Origin: Eretmocerus hayati
Lineage: Eukaryota > Arthropoda > Insecta > Hymenoptera > Aphelinidae
Reading direction: 5' to 3'
DNA: 64,000 nt
Assembly: GCA_029851415.1 (NCBI GenBank)
Contig: CM056743.1
Coordinates: 96,508,501-96,572,500 of the forward strand
Part shown: in pieces, positions 33,291 through 45,090 of the stretch
Layout of the letters: every line of letters begins with the position of its first letter
Position numbering within the stretch: the stretch's first letter is position 1
Program-made: the position numbers and the translations under genes
The notes under the pieces: generated by a model
Databases searched by the model: none
Told to the model about the DNA's origin: nothing
Seen by the model: the letters and a program-made list of their open reading frames with translations, nothing else

Positions 33291-34523
33291 TCACTCCAAA
33301 TCCCGTTCTCCTGGCAGAAAATGTTTATCCGCCCACGCCTTGTTCAATCTTCTCTGCTCAATACTTCTGATTCTGAACGCTTCATTAAGCTCTTCTGTTC
33401 GTCGAACTCGCTCAGCCTGCGTAACATATACGCGTGCCTCACGCTCAGCTGCTGTCCTATAAGCCCTTATCGGTCTCCATCCATTATTCTCTGCATGCTG
33501 TGGGGGTGGTGGCGGCTCGACGGGTGGTTGAATTATTTCAACTATCTGTTGTCGTTCGGATTCTTGAGCAAGCTGCTCTTCTTCTACCTCTTCGATTATT
33601 ACTTGGTGCTGTGGCTGATCTGGTGGGTAAAAATTGAAATCGATCCGCATTGTTGCAGATATACGACGACGATTATCTGCCGGCACTGGAGGGGGTGGCG
33701 CACGCTGATTCTGAAATCTTGCGCGTGCCTTTTCTTCGCGCAATCTTCTCTCCAAGCTGCGGCACTCTGAAGCCCACCGATCAGTTGATCGCTGCAAATG
33801 TTGTTCACGCGCGTGGACTGCTGCCTCATGCTGCATGAGCTGTTCTTCACGAGCATCCAACATATCTGCTCTATACTCCAACGATTGATGAATCTGTTCG
33901 GCATTTTGAATGGCCCGAGGCAGATCAATTGCGAATCTGTTGGAGACCTGCTGTCTCTCTCGTTCAACCCGTGCCTGATACTCGCGTTCCCGAAGCCGCA
34001 AAAAATGGTTGCGTTGATGAAGTTGAAGGGCGAGACTACATTGCACCTCCAACCCCAATCATGCATTGCTGACGGCGCCGTTGAGCTCCGTTGCAACTGC
34101 AGCTGCATGAGCATCGGCGCGCGCTTTTCTTACTTGTTGCTGTTCTTCCTGGGATTCAGGCGTCGGTGTTGTTGTTGTTTTTGCTGCCGCGCGCGTTTCG
34201 ATCTCGCGCCAGCAACGATCTTCCTCTCTCCAAGGCTCTGCCATGGCTTTTAGGCTTCGCATTAGAGCTGACTTTTCACGTACGCGTTAACGCGCGTGGA
34301 ATTCCGCGATGTCCTCGGAGATATTGTTAACTTCTTGCTGACGCGCGGGTGGCCTTGTCGCGGGTACGGTGGGGCTGTTAGCTACCGGCACTCTTGCGTC
34401 GTTATTAACGGCGTTCTGAGTGTCCAAAGGCACAATCACTCCCACACCTTCACTGTCTCCGTCCTGCTCACTCGCGCGCGTTACAGGGTCGCCATTTTCA
34501 CTGTGATCCTGCTTTTCACTGTC
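33291..34523 (-). pseudogene. Third ORF of gypsy copy B: coiled-coil, Pro-rich protein in the env position
   Basis: One frame is open over 411 codons except for two stops, TAA at 34287-34289 and TGA at 34059-34061. An acidic N-terminal segment is followed by an Ala/Glu-rich part, then a long heptad-like helix with many Arg, Glu and Gln (EQLMQHEAAVHAREQHLQRS). Two Pro runs (RAPPPPVP, PPVEPPPPPQ) and a charged C-terminus ending GERDLE follow. There is no signal peptide and no membrane segment, so it does not look like an envelope protein. The only in-frame ATGs lie within the second third (34262, 34244), so the upstream part would need splicing or belongs to pol. A remnant in copy A shows the ORF is part of the family. 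Function unknown. Confidence 0.6.
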
Positions 34524-34734
34524 TTAAGCTAACCACTCATTCACTGCCTCTTTTATAGGTCCCATTTTTAATCACTGATCTAGTCTTGAATACTTTCGAG
34601 TCACTATTTTTGAGTCTTAGAATTATTCACTTAGTTTTAATTCTTACTCTAGTCACTTTAGCTTTATACACATTCTAGTCACTCATAGATTTCATATACA
34701 CCTTAGTCACTTGTAGCTTTCGATTTAGATCTTG

Positions 34735-36458
34735 TTATTGGGCCTCTCGAGCGCGTGGGCTGTCGATCGGTCTCGCGCGTGATTTGCTCACCTGCAGCTC
34801 CTCGCGGCTTCTGCCGGCTATTCTTTCGGGCGCGTGGCGCTGCTGCGGGTCGGGGAGATTCGCCGGGACTTGAAGCCGAATCTTCTGTTTGCTGCTGATT
34901 TGATGATTGCTCGGGCGGATTCTTTTTTTGACTTCTGACTTGATGCAACGCTTGCATATTTCAAATCTTTGTCGTGGACAGATGATTGTAATTCCGCTCC
35001 ATCCTTTGATAATATATATATTACGGGCAATGTCCGATTTGCGGGCATTGTCAACAATGCCCGGATATATTGGGCAATGTCCGCGTTTACTGTGTATTTC
35101 GGACATTGCCCGGGCATTGTCGACAATGCCCAAAGCTTTGCGGGGACGGTCAATCATTACCTAGGGCCGTGATATTTTGATGGCAACAAATGAAGTTCGG
35201 TTAGTCCGCGAGAGGGAGGACTTTTCATGATTTCGTGTCAATGTCACTCACATGCATACGATCATAAGATTTATCTGTTTATTTCACTGATAAGCGGTTC
35301 GAATCCCGACCGGTACCAATGTGATTTTTCATGGGTGCTTTTCGGTGGCTTTGGTGGTTGGGAACCTATCCAAGACTGTGGGTCCTGCTTAATAACTTGA
35401 AAAACAGGTTGCAAATGCGCAAATTGAAAAGAAATAAATTAGCGAATAACCCTATTCAGAATGCTGCAATGCTTGCACGACTCAATCCAAAGCGTAATAA
35501 GTAAACTGTGGAGATCTTTCCGAGGAAATTCCAAACAATGGTTGAAAAATTTAACTAGCTGATTAACTGAAAACTTCAACATTCTGATTGAAAATTCAAC
35601 CTGGTATTTCATACAGCTGGTTGAATTTTCAACCACATGGTTGAAATTTCCATTGGGCCGGCTGATCGCATTGATCTTTCAACTACTTGGTTAAGGTTTT
35701 TCGAAGAAAATTTTCATAATGTACACGCTTGCAGAACTTGCGCGGGACAATGCCCGCCTTGAAGTGTAGTCGCGCGTCGATACCGAATATTAATAGTCCA
35801 AACAATTCACTCTACTAAGTTATCACAATCTTATCAATTCACTCTACTGTGATAGAATCTGATGTACTTGAAATGTGTTTTTTTACTATATTTATGAGTG
35901 ATAATGTTTATCAAAAATGTATTACACATTTTTCAAACTCCTTCTGTATTTATAAGCTTCAAAGACATGCTCTTATGTCAAGCAATTGATCTCCGTTCAG
36001 ACCCAATCATGAAAGATCATTGCAGCAATCGGGATTAATTCAATTTTTCAGCATTCGTGGTTCGCAGGAGAAATATTTAGTTAGACTCGATAGCTAATTT
36101 TCGGTTTCTAAGCTTTATCTGAGCCGTTTCATGGTGCCCGAAACCCCCTGGGCATTGTCGACAATGCCCGATTCTCCAAAGCCATATTGGTCATTGTCGA
36201 CAATGCCCAAAATCGGACATTGCCCGTAACATATATACGTTTTCGCCCAGTTTCTTGCTGATTTCATATGGACCGGTGAGTTTCTCTGCCAATTTCGATG
36301 TGGAATTTTTCTCTGCTGATGACAATGGTCAATTCTTCTTCAGTACCTTATCACCTATGCTAAATCTAACATCACGCTTTGATACATTATAATTCAATTT
36401 TTGCTCTTCGCTCGCTTTTTCAATCTTATTTATAGTAGAGTCGTGTACCTCGGGTAAC
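34735..36458 (-). pseudogene. Integrase C-terminal (GPY/F) region, split by an insertion
   Basis: The upper part (36458-36230) ends with a KLTGPYEISKKLG stretch typical of the gypsy GPY/F domain. Below the 35021-36229 insertion the frame resumes with the expected strand and a VHDKDLKYAS segment, then becomes Gln/Arg/Pro-rich. One stop lies upstream at about 36348 (KK stop). The insertion falls between two beta strands of the domain. The domain would contact DNA or host chromatin in a working integrase. Confidence 0.6.
35021..36229. mobile_element. 1.2 kb inverted-repeat element with GGGCATTGTCGACAATGCCC palindromes
   Basis: The ends TTACGGGCAATGTCCGATTT are inverted repeats. They are flanked by TATATATA and CATATATA, a 7-of-8 match that fits an 8-bp duplication (hAT- or P-type). 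Near both ends the palindrome GGGCATTGTCGACAATGCCC or a close variant recurs. The interior has no transposase; a B-box-like GGTTCGAATCCCGAC lies near 35294. Confidence 0.65.
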
Positions 36459-39400
36459 TTATTCATACGATCTGACCAAATTTTCTACTGATTCCTGAGA
36501 AACAATAAAATCTGAATTGAACTTGTCGTGATGAATACTGAATTTTTCTGGCTCACCGATTCGCGAGCGCTCATTTGATTGACTTGACTTCTGATTTTCT
36601 GATTCGGTTTCTACGTTATTTTCTGAATTCATTTCTGAATTGATTTCTGCTCCGTCTAAATCTTCTAATGACTCTATCAATTCGGCTTGATGACCGTGTT
36701 TCATGGAATTTTTCAAGCTTTCCCGAATATTTCCACGCGTCTTCTCCATAATTTTGGCGCTTTCATCTCGCATCCATAAATCATGAACGCTGGTGATTTT
36801 CCGGTCGAACTTGAAAAATTTGAATTGTGACAAAATTGAAATTGTTGAATATGCTTATTCCACTCTTTGTGGTTATCAGCAAATATTGCTATCATGGTCT
36901 TAATATCTTTATTTACCCTCTCAACCGGATTCGCTTGGGGATAGAAACTAGGGGTGAATCCATGCTCTATGCCGTTATCACTGCAAAATTCACTCATCAA
37001 TTCGATTTTTGAACTCTAACTTATTATCGCTAATCAAAATTTCTGGTGTACCATAATGTGTGCATAACACATTTTCAAGTGCATTCTGAACCGCTTGACC
37101 AGTCTTTTTACGTAGTGGTACGCAGATCATATAACGGCTGAAAATACATTTGAAAAAGTGTAAATATTCGAAATGTTCTCTCGATTCTGGGAACGGTCCC
37201 ATTAAATCCATTGCTATAATTTTCATCGGTCTGTCGACTGTGCGCGTACCCATCATACCTATCTGACCGCGTTGATCTACCTTATATAACGCGCATTTAT
37301 CGCAATTTTTCACGTAATTCGCGACGTGTAGATAAATACCGGGCCAATAGTACGACTGCGCGACCTTTTTATACGTTTTTACTTTGCCCATATGACCGGT
37401 TGATGGCTCGTCATGGCTTCCTTTAATTATTTTTGCGCGGTTTTCTTCTGGAACCACCAATTTCCACGCATCTAAATCATCAATTATTTCATTTAATTCG
37501 TGATCTGGCCTATATCTATGAATTCTACCATTCATAATCTTCCAATCTCTGTATCTTTTTGGATGTTTCAAAATTCGAAAAAATCTCTTGTTGTACCACT
37601 TATCTGATGTTTTCTCAAGGACTCCAACTGAACCGATATTCATCGTGTCGTCTTCAAACATCCTTGAGTGCGCACCAGGGACAACATTAAGTGTTCCCCT
37701 GCGGTGGATCACGCGGAATGAATAACTCGCGAGGTCATGGGCCCATCTGCCTACGCGTCCTACCGGATTTTTCTTGTTGAACAGCCACTGTAGCGCGCTG
37801 TGATCTGTTACAACTGTAAATTTTTCTCCCTCTATATACGGCCTTAATCTTTCAATACTCCATTCAATAGCCAGACATTCTCGTTCTGTCACTGATCAAA
37901 CTCTTTCTTGTTTTGAAAGTGATCGACTCGCGTAACAAACTACGCGTTCTTTGCCATCAACTTTCTGTGTAAGCATAGATACTATCCCAGTGTCTCATGC
38001 ATCAGTATGCAAGAACCATTTAGCGTCTGGTACTGGCATGCTGAGCACGGGTGCAGATACTAATGCTTCTTTTAGCGTACAAAACGCTTTTCCTTGTTCC
38101 TCTTTCTACTCAAATTTCGCGTCTTTTTTCAATAAACGATTTATTGGCTCTATAATCATCGCATGATTTCTGATCAATTGACTATCCAAAGATGTCATAC
38201 TTGTCAATCTCTTCACTCGTTTGACATTTTTAGGCCTCGGATAATTTTTTATTGCTTCTGTTCTTGCGGGATCGACTCTTAAACCGTGCTCGTCCACTAT
38301 ATATCCTAAAAATTTGACTTCTTGGCAACAAAATTCACTCTTTCCTCTATTGATCGTAAGACCTGCCCCCACAATTCTATTTAATAATTTTTCTCATAGC
38401 TCTAAATGCTGTTCAAACGTCTCTGTCATCAGGACGATATCGTCTAAGTACCCGTACGCGTAAGGCTCTAGGTCTTCGATGATTGAATCAATTAATCTTT
38501 GAAAGCAGGCTCCAGCGTTAGCTATACCCATAGGTAATCTTTTGAATTGCCAGTGCCCTCTACCGGGAATTGTGAACGTACAATTATTGCTCGAAATCTT
38601 TTTAAGCTTTATTTGATGGTAGGCCATGGATGAATCCAGCGTAAATATATATTTCGCGTTCTTTAATTTTCTCAAAATGGTGTCCATATACGGTGTCGGA
38701 TACGCATCTTTTTCGGCTAACGAATTGACTACCCGTAAATCTCCTACCAGTCTATGCCCTAGGTTAGCTTTTTTAACTGAAAATGCTGGGTTATTCTAAG
38801 GACTGTTTGATTTTTCAACTACATCTGCATCGTATAATTTTTGAAATTCTGCATGCATGGTTTTCTCCATTTTATCTGATAATGGAAAATATCTTTGCTT
38901 TACTGGACGTGCACTTTTCAAGAGTCGAATCTCGTATTCGATTAAATCAGTTGCTTTCAAGAATTTCTCATCTGTATTCTGGTGAGGTGAACATTCATCC
39001 AAAACTCTTTTCAGTCTGTAAGCTTCATAATCACTCAACTTTTCCAAACCTTCACCTCTCGATTGTGGCTCTTGCGCGCCTTTTGACGCTTCAGATTTTG
39101 ACTCGATTTTTTCTCCCGGTGTTGATGGAATTTCAGACTCTAAATTCATTTGCTTTGGTGACTCGATTGAAAATAATTCAAATGCAAATTTTCGCTTGTT
39201 CTTAAGGTCTGCGAATGTATACTCGTCACTATCATCCAAGATGTGCATCCCGAAGAAACAGATAAATTCAAGTCCCAAAATGAGATCTACAGGTAATGAT
39301 GGCACGCTAAGAATCGGCATATTTTTGCTTATCCCAGCTATCTCCAGGGAAGTGATCAATTCCCCAGCTACCTCTTCTAATTCTCCGTTCACCATTTGAG

Positions 39401-39712
39401 CGTACGAAAGATTAGAGGGTTGGAGCGTGAAACCAATTTGCCCTGCGATGTCTCGATACTTTCTGCCTATCACGGACCGTGCGGTTCCCGAATCTAATAA
39501 TCCCTTCAATTCTATTGGACCAATTTTTACGTTAATCCAATATCGAGGATAATCTGTCGGTTTTGTCGTATCAGGAACTTTGAAAATCCTAGTCGCGTCA
39601 ACTTGAAAGGTATTCGCAGTTCCCTGAGATTGTGTTTGACTGGCTTCGCAAATTTTTGAGACCTGTTCGGACGTAGCTAACGCAATGGTATCATTTACGC
39701 TGCTGGTTTCGC
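36459..39712 (-). pseudogene. pol: gypsy pol: protease, reverse transcriptase, RNase H, integrase core
   Basis: The frame runs from the -1 shift site. Protease: LLDSGTA catalytic motif near 39490. Reverse transcriptase: TLDSSMAYHQI, LPMGIANAG and the YLDD catalytic motif (near 38440), then the FLGYIVDEHGL segment. RNase H: TERECLAIEW and VVTDHSALQWL near 37890-37790. Integrase: HHCC-type zinc segment, Asp in MDLMGPFPES, Asp in LISDN, and Glu in the shifted frame at QANPVERVNK (about 36930). In-frame stops lie at 38796-38798, 38394-38396, 38106-38108, 37995-37997 and 37896-37898. Frameshifts fall near 36995 and between 36713 and 36833. The gene is dead, but the domain order (integrase after RNase H) clearly gives Ty3/gypsy. 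Confidence 0.85.
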
Positions 39713-40312
39713 GTTTCCCGCATCGACTGATGGTTTCGCCGCGGGCGCGTTCTCTTGCAAATTCACTGCATTAACTGACGCATTTTGTTGTTGTATTGGC
39801 GGTGGTTGGCCCTGGTTCTGGTAATTATTATAATAGCCATTATTATAATATTTCCCATAACCTCTACCACGGTAACCTCTGCGATAGCCACCACCTCGAT
39901 TTCTTCCATAACTCCCTCTTGGATAATTGTTTTGGTAATTATTATTATAATTGCCATTGTAACCTCTATTCTGATTTTGATATTGATTCTGACCTGGATT
40001 TTGATTGTTATTCGCGTGAAATTCACGCGTCTCAAACTTTTGTTGCTGAGGATAATTATTTTGGAAATTTTGAGGTGGTGGCCCTGCTTGAGCACCCCGC
40101 TGCTGGCCATTGCCACCGTTGCCATTGTTGTTGTTATCGCCTCCCCACTCGCCTCGGTCTCTACGTCGACTTCTATTTTGACCTTGCCCATCATTTTGAT
40201 TTGAGTTTTGCGCGTTATTGTTCTGATTCGCGTTTTGACCGGTCGGCTTCGGTAAGAGTTCTTCTCGCAATTTCTGAATTTGAATATTCATCAATTTTGC
40301 AACGTCTGCCAT
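39695..40312 (-). pseudogene. gag: gypsy Gag C-terminal tail, Asn/Gln-rich with RGG/RGY repeats
   Basis: About 205 residues that start with a short helix and then become Asn/Gln-rich, followed by many Arg-Gly-Tyr and Arg-Gly-Gly repeats. There is no CCHC zinc knuckle. The Arg/Gly-rich stretch probably does the RNA binding that the zinc knuckle does in other Gag proteins. It ends with TAA at 39695-39697, after the shift site. A stop at 40457-40459 separates it from the capsid part, in the same frame. Confidence 0.7.
39713..39719 (-). promoter_or_regulatory. Candidate -1 ribosomal frameshift site GGGAAAC
   Basis: On the minus strand GGGAAAC lies in the X XXY YYZ phase of gag (GCG GGA AAC), 15 bases before the gag stop codon at 39697. 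The pol frame, which is -1 relative to gag, is open from here. GGGAAAC is a canonical slippery heptamer. A downstream structure was not verified. Confidence 0.65.
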
Positions 40313-40456
40313 AGTCGTTACCTCGACGGTCGCTAAATCTACCGTCTCTTTTTCAGATTTCGATTTTTTCTCCTCATCTTGACTTGAATTTTGAGTATTT
40401 TTTGAATTTTGATTCGAATTTTTAGCCTTCTGCGAACTTGATTTTTCATCATCTTT

Positions 40457-40915
40457 CTAATTACCCTGAACTAGTGCTTGATTTTTGCCAGCATCAAAAG
40501 CTTTCCCGAGCTCAGTTGCCTGTCTGGAAAATTCTTCAATACCCGCGTGCAAATATCGACGCATCAAAGGGTGAAAATCTTTTCTCATATCATAATAAAT
40601 TCGTTCCACTTGTTTCGATTCGGGTGGAGGTCCCGGCATTCTGTTAAAAATCAGACGCATCGCTGTGATGTATTCATGAGCTGGCTCATCATCCTTCTGT
40701 AAACGCGCGCGTGCCTCGTCTGCTAGCCGCTCAGGATATTTCTCGTCCTGGTAATGTGCCCGAAAACACGTAACCGCGTCTTTCCGACTGAGCCAACTGC
40801 TGCCGCGCAACCGATACAAATTTAATGCTGGACCGCTCAACAACACTGCTACTGCGCGCAGAATATCCTGCTCGGAAATGCCCGCCACCATTCTATGCTC
40901 GTCGACTTCATTCAA
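40457..40915 (-). pseudogene. gag: gypsy Gag capsid domain
   Basis: 152 residues matching the retrotransposon Gag capsid layout: a helix with ALNLYRLRG, a Trp in GSSWLSRKDAV, an Arg-rich linker, then DEPAHEYITAMRLIFNRM. It is in frame with the downstream tail and is separated from it by a stop and a charged Ser/Lys/Glu linker (40313-40456). It would form the particle shell. Confidence 0.75.
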
Positions 40916-40960
40916 AAATTCTTCTAAACTCTGATTCGCTGAACCTGAGAATCTGAGGTC

Positions 40961-41773
40961 TCATGATTTTACTGTGCGCGTGAGATCTCTCGTTTCAGAC
41001 GCAATCCTATCGTTTCTATTCTGTGTATGTGTGTAAAACTCTGAACGCGCTGCTTGTCTTTGTTGCGTGTTATTTAGCTGCGGTGCCTGATTAACGTCCG
41101 CTGCCCAACTCACACGCGAATGGCCGCTGAGTCTTGGCAGAGAGGGTCTCGGATATTCCCCTTGGTTCTGAGAATTTCCATTCTCACTATCACTAGAAGA
41201 AATTCCCTCATCATCCTCAATTTGCCCCGTTTCATTACCCTTATACGATTTATTTTTCACACCGCACAATTCATATTCCTCTTTTAATAATGCTCGGTGT
41301 AGTTGCTCGCGTAAATTTGACTACGCCGTTTGGGTCTGTTTGAATCCGTTGTTGTGTGCGTGTTACTGTGAGGCTCGGCGCTTGGCTCTTTCGCTTGCCG
41401 TTGGGTATTTGATTGTAATGGCGCGCTCGATCTAGCGCTATTCTGAAAACGCACCGTCTGATCTAAAATATTCCCGCGGATGATTTGATTTTCAGCGTTT
41501 TCGCGGTCTGACGAACTTTTCCAACTATCCGCGATCTGCATCGGGATTTCATATAACCTGCCATTTTCATCTCGCAACGTAATAAATTTCGTTGGCGGTT
41601 CGTTAGCTTTTTAAATTTCCGGGTGTGCGTCATTTTGGACTAACGCCGATCGCCGTTGTGCATTCGCTTGCACATCCGCTAATTCATCCCTCAATGAGCT
41701 TCTTCGCACTCGGTGATTGCGCCTCGTCACATTTTCATCATTTATATTATTCGCAAAAATGTCGTCCTCCTCA
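40961..41773 (-). pseudogene. gag: gypsy Gag middle region, broken by stops and a frameshift
   Basis: Low-complexity, hydrophilic Ser/Asn/Arg/Gln-rich sequence between the N-terminal part and the capsid. A TAA interrupts it near 41611. A frame change lies near 41270-41286, and another stop falls at 40961-40963. The upper end at 41773 is the insertion point of the satellite-bearing element; the reading frame would match the part above 46904. Confidence 0.6.
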
Positions 41774-41775
41774 TA

Positions 41776-42094
41776 CACCGTGTTTCAAAAGGTGTGTACA
41801 TACCGTAACAGGGAGTTAGAAAAAATTTTGTATTTTCAGAAAAGTTTTTTAAGAAGTTTTGTAATAATTTTCAGATTTTGTAACTTTCAATAGAAAAAGT
41901 CACTTTCATCATTACATTCGTAATGTTTGAAATTTGGCGGCAATTGTTTGTTGTGTAATGATTCACCACTAATCATTACATAAACAATATGTCATGATTA
42001 GTGTAATGTTTTCGAGGTTATGTGTATTGAATAGTAAAGAGAGCTCGAAATTATCCCGGCAGCATAATACGGCAAAGTCGGCAACGGGAGGTCA
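41776..42094. repeat. Left TIR of the satellite-bearing element
   Basis: 319 bp, inverted copy of 46585-46903. Homology ends at GGTCA (42094). Confidence 0.8.
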
Positions 42095-45090
42095 AAAAAA
42101 AACGACTCTCGCATTTCTCCTCGACCACAGGAATTTCTCGTGTGCGCGAAAATTGCACACTGAGTGTACTCGAAGCCCGGAATCATAAGCTCATGTTGGC
42201 CATGGGAAATTCTCGCGTGCGCGGACAAGTTCCAATTTAACGTACGGGAGGCACAACATCAGAACACCAGCAGTTCACCTCGACCATAGAAATCCCTCGC
42301 GTGCGCGAGCTTTCTACAACTAGGCGTACGCGAGCTCAAAAACAAGAGCGTATCTCGTCCGTGGGGATTTCTCGCGTGCGCGGAAAATTTCCGTCTCAAA
42401 CTGCGTGAGGCCCAACATCAGAAACTTACGTCGGACTTAGAAAATTCTGGCGTGCGCGAAAAATTCTCAACTTCGCGTGCGCGAGGCTCAACATCGAAAC
42501 TTTAGCAGTTCACCTCGACCATGTGAATGTCTCGCGCACGAGAGAATTTTCACACAGAGTGTACGCGAGGTCCGCAATCAGAAGCTCTTGTCGGCCGAGG
42601 AAAATTCTCACGTGCGCGAAAAGCTTCCAACTTAGAGGACTTGAGGCCCAACATAAAAACTCTTCACCTCGACCGAGAAAATTCCTCGCGTGCGCGTGCA
42701 TTTCCCAACTAAGCGAACGCGATGCTCAAAATCAGGAGCATATCTCGGCCGTGGGAATTTCTCACGTGCGCGAAAAATTTCCAACTTGGCGTGCGCGAGG
42801 CCCAACATGAAAGGATTATCTCGGGCGTGAAAAATCCTCGCGTGCGTGAAAAATTCTCAGCTTAGCGTGCGCGAGACCCAACATCAAGACTCCAGCAGTT
42901 CGACTTGACCATTGGCATTCCTCGCGTGCGCGAGCCTTCCCCAACTATACGTATGCGAAGCTCAGAATGTGAGGCTTATCTCAGTCGTAGAAACTTCTCA
43001 CGTGCGCGGAAAATTCCCAAACGCGAGCGCGAGCTTAAAAATTGAAACTTTAGAATTCACTTCGACCACAGGAATTCCTCGCGTGCGCGAAAATAACGAC
43101 AGTGAATGTACGTGAGGCCAAGATTCATAAGCTCATGGTGGCCATGGGAAATTCTCGCGTGCGCGAATAATTCCCAAGTCAACGTACGCGAGGCACAAAA
43201 TCAGAACACCAGCACTTCAACTCGACCAAGGAAATCCCTCGCGTGCGTGAGCAATCTACAACTAAGCGTACGCGAGCTCAAGAACATGAGGGTATCTCGA
43301 CCATGGAAATTTCTCGCGTGCGCGAAAAATTTCCATCTCAAACTGCGTGAGGCCCAACATCAGAAACTTACGTCGGACTCAGAAAATTCTGGCGTGCGCA
43401 AAAAATTCTCAACTTCGCGTGCGCGAGTCTCAACATCAAAACTTTAGCAGTTCACCTCGACCATGGGAATTTCTCGCGCACGAGAGAATTTCCGCACAGA
43501 GTGTACGCGAGGTCGAAAATCAGAAGCTCTAGTCGGCCGGGGAAAATTCTCACTAATTTGTACAATGTCCCGGCTAGATTGGACCAAGAGTCCATAGTCG
43601 AAATAAACAACTATCTATCTATCTATCTATCTATCTCAGCCGTGGAAATTTCTCGCGTGCGCGAAGAATTTCCAATTAAACGTGCGCGAAACCCAACATT
43701 AGAGGCTTACCTCGAATGTAGAAAATTCTCGCGTGCGCGAAGAATTCCCCAATCACCGTGCGCAAGGCTCAACATCGAAACTCTCGCATTTCTCCTCGAC
43801 CATAGGAATTTCCCGTGTGCGCGAAAATTGCACACTGAGTGTACTCGAAGCCCGGAATCATAAGCTCATGTCGGCCATCGGAAATCCTCGCGTGCGCGAA
43901 CAATTCCCAACTTCGCGTACGCGAGGTACAACATCAGAGGCTTACCTCGGACGTTGAAAATTCTCGCGTGTGCGAAAGATTCCAAAATTAGCGTGCGTGA
44001 GGCTCGATATCGAAACTTCAGCAGTTCACCTCGACCATGGGAATTTCCCGCGCACGAGAGAATTACCACACAAATTGTACGCAAGGCCTGAAATCAGAAG
44101 CTCGAGGCGCGCGAGAAAATCTCAACTTAGCGTATGGGAAACTCAAGGTTCAGGATTCATTTTGCTCAAGAAAATTGCTCGCGTGCGTAAGACCCATTAC
44201 CAGAAGCTCCTTTCGGTTGTTTCGCGTGCGAAATTCTTTTTTCTCGAGTATCAAATGACGAGAAATCACTGAATTAGCGTGCGCGAGGCTCATCGAAACT
44301 TTAACAGTTCAGCTCGACCAAATTACCGTGCTCGAGGCTCAACATGAAAGGCTTACTTCGGGCGTGAAGAATTCTCGCGTGCGCGAAAAATTCTCAGCTT
44401 AGTGTGCGCGAGACCTAACATCAAGACTCGAACAGTTCGACTTGACCATTGGAATTCCTCGCGTGCGCGAGCCTTCCCGGACAATACTTGTGCAAAGCTC
44501 AGAATGTGAGGCTTATCTCAGTCGTAGAAAATTCTCACGTGTGCGAAAAATTCCCAACTTGGCGTGCGCGAGCCTAAACATCGAAACATCAGAAGTCCAC
44601 CTTGACGATACGAATTTCTCGCGTGCGCGAAGATGACCACACTGAATGTACGTGAGGCTCAGAATTATAAGCTCATGTCGGCCATGGGGAATTCTCGCGT
44701 GCGCGAACATTCCCAACTCAACGTACGCGAGGCACAACATCAAAACCTTAGCAGTTCACCTCGACCAAGGGAATCCCTCGCGTGCGTGAGTATTCTACAA
44801 CTAAGCGTACGCGAAGCTCAAGAACATGATCGTATCTCAGGCGTGGAAATTTCTCGCGTGCGCGAAGAACTTCCAACTTAACGTGCGCGAGGCCCAACAT
44901 CAGAGGCTTACCTCAAACGTAGAAATTTGTCGCGTGCGCGGAAAATTCCCAACTAAGCGTGCGCGAGGCTCAACATCAAAATTTTCGCATTTCACCTCGA
45001 CCACGGGAATTTCTCGTGTGCACGAAAATTGCACACTGAGTGTACTCGAGGGCCGGAATCATGAGCTCAATGCGCGCGAGAAATTCCAAA
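42095..45090. repeat. Satellite array, direct part
   Basis: Tandem units of roughly 60-100 bases combine CTCGCGTGCGCGA, AATTCCCAACT, GCGTGCGCGAGGC and CAACATC. Their lengths and order vary, and blocks of several units recur (for example 42090-42560 resembles 43760-44100). Open frames in it such as SRVRE repeats are by-products of the repeat. A (TATC)n microsatellite lies at about 43610-43636. Confidence 0.8.

Noticed and set aside
33321..34330. Plus-strand frames opposite the third ORF
   Set aside because: They are shadows of the minus-strand coiled-coil ORF; hydrophobic runs come from antisense of Glu/Gln/Lys-rich codons.
39785..40314. Plus-strand open frames of 139 and 172 codons
   Set aside because: They are the antisense of the Asn/Gln/Gly-rich Gag tail, whose composition keeps other frames open.
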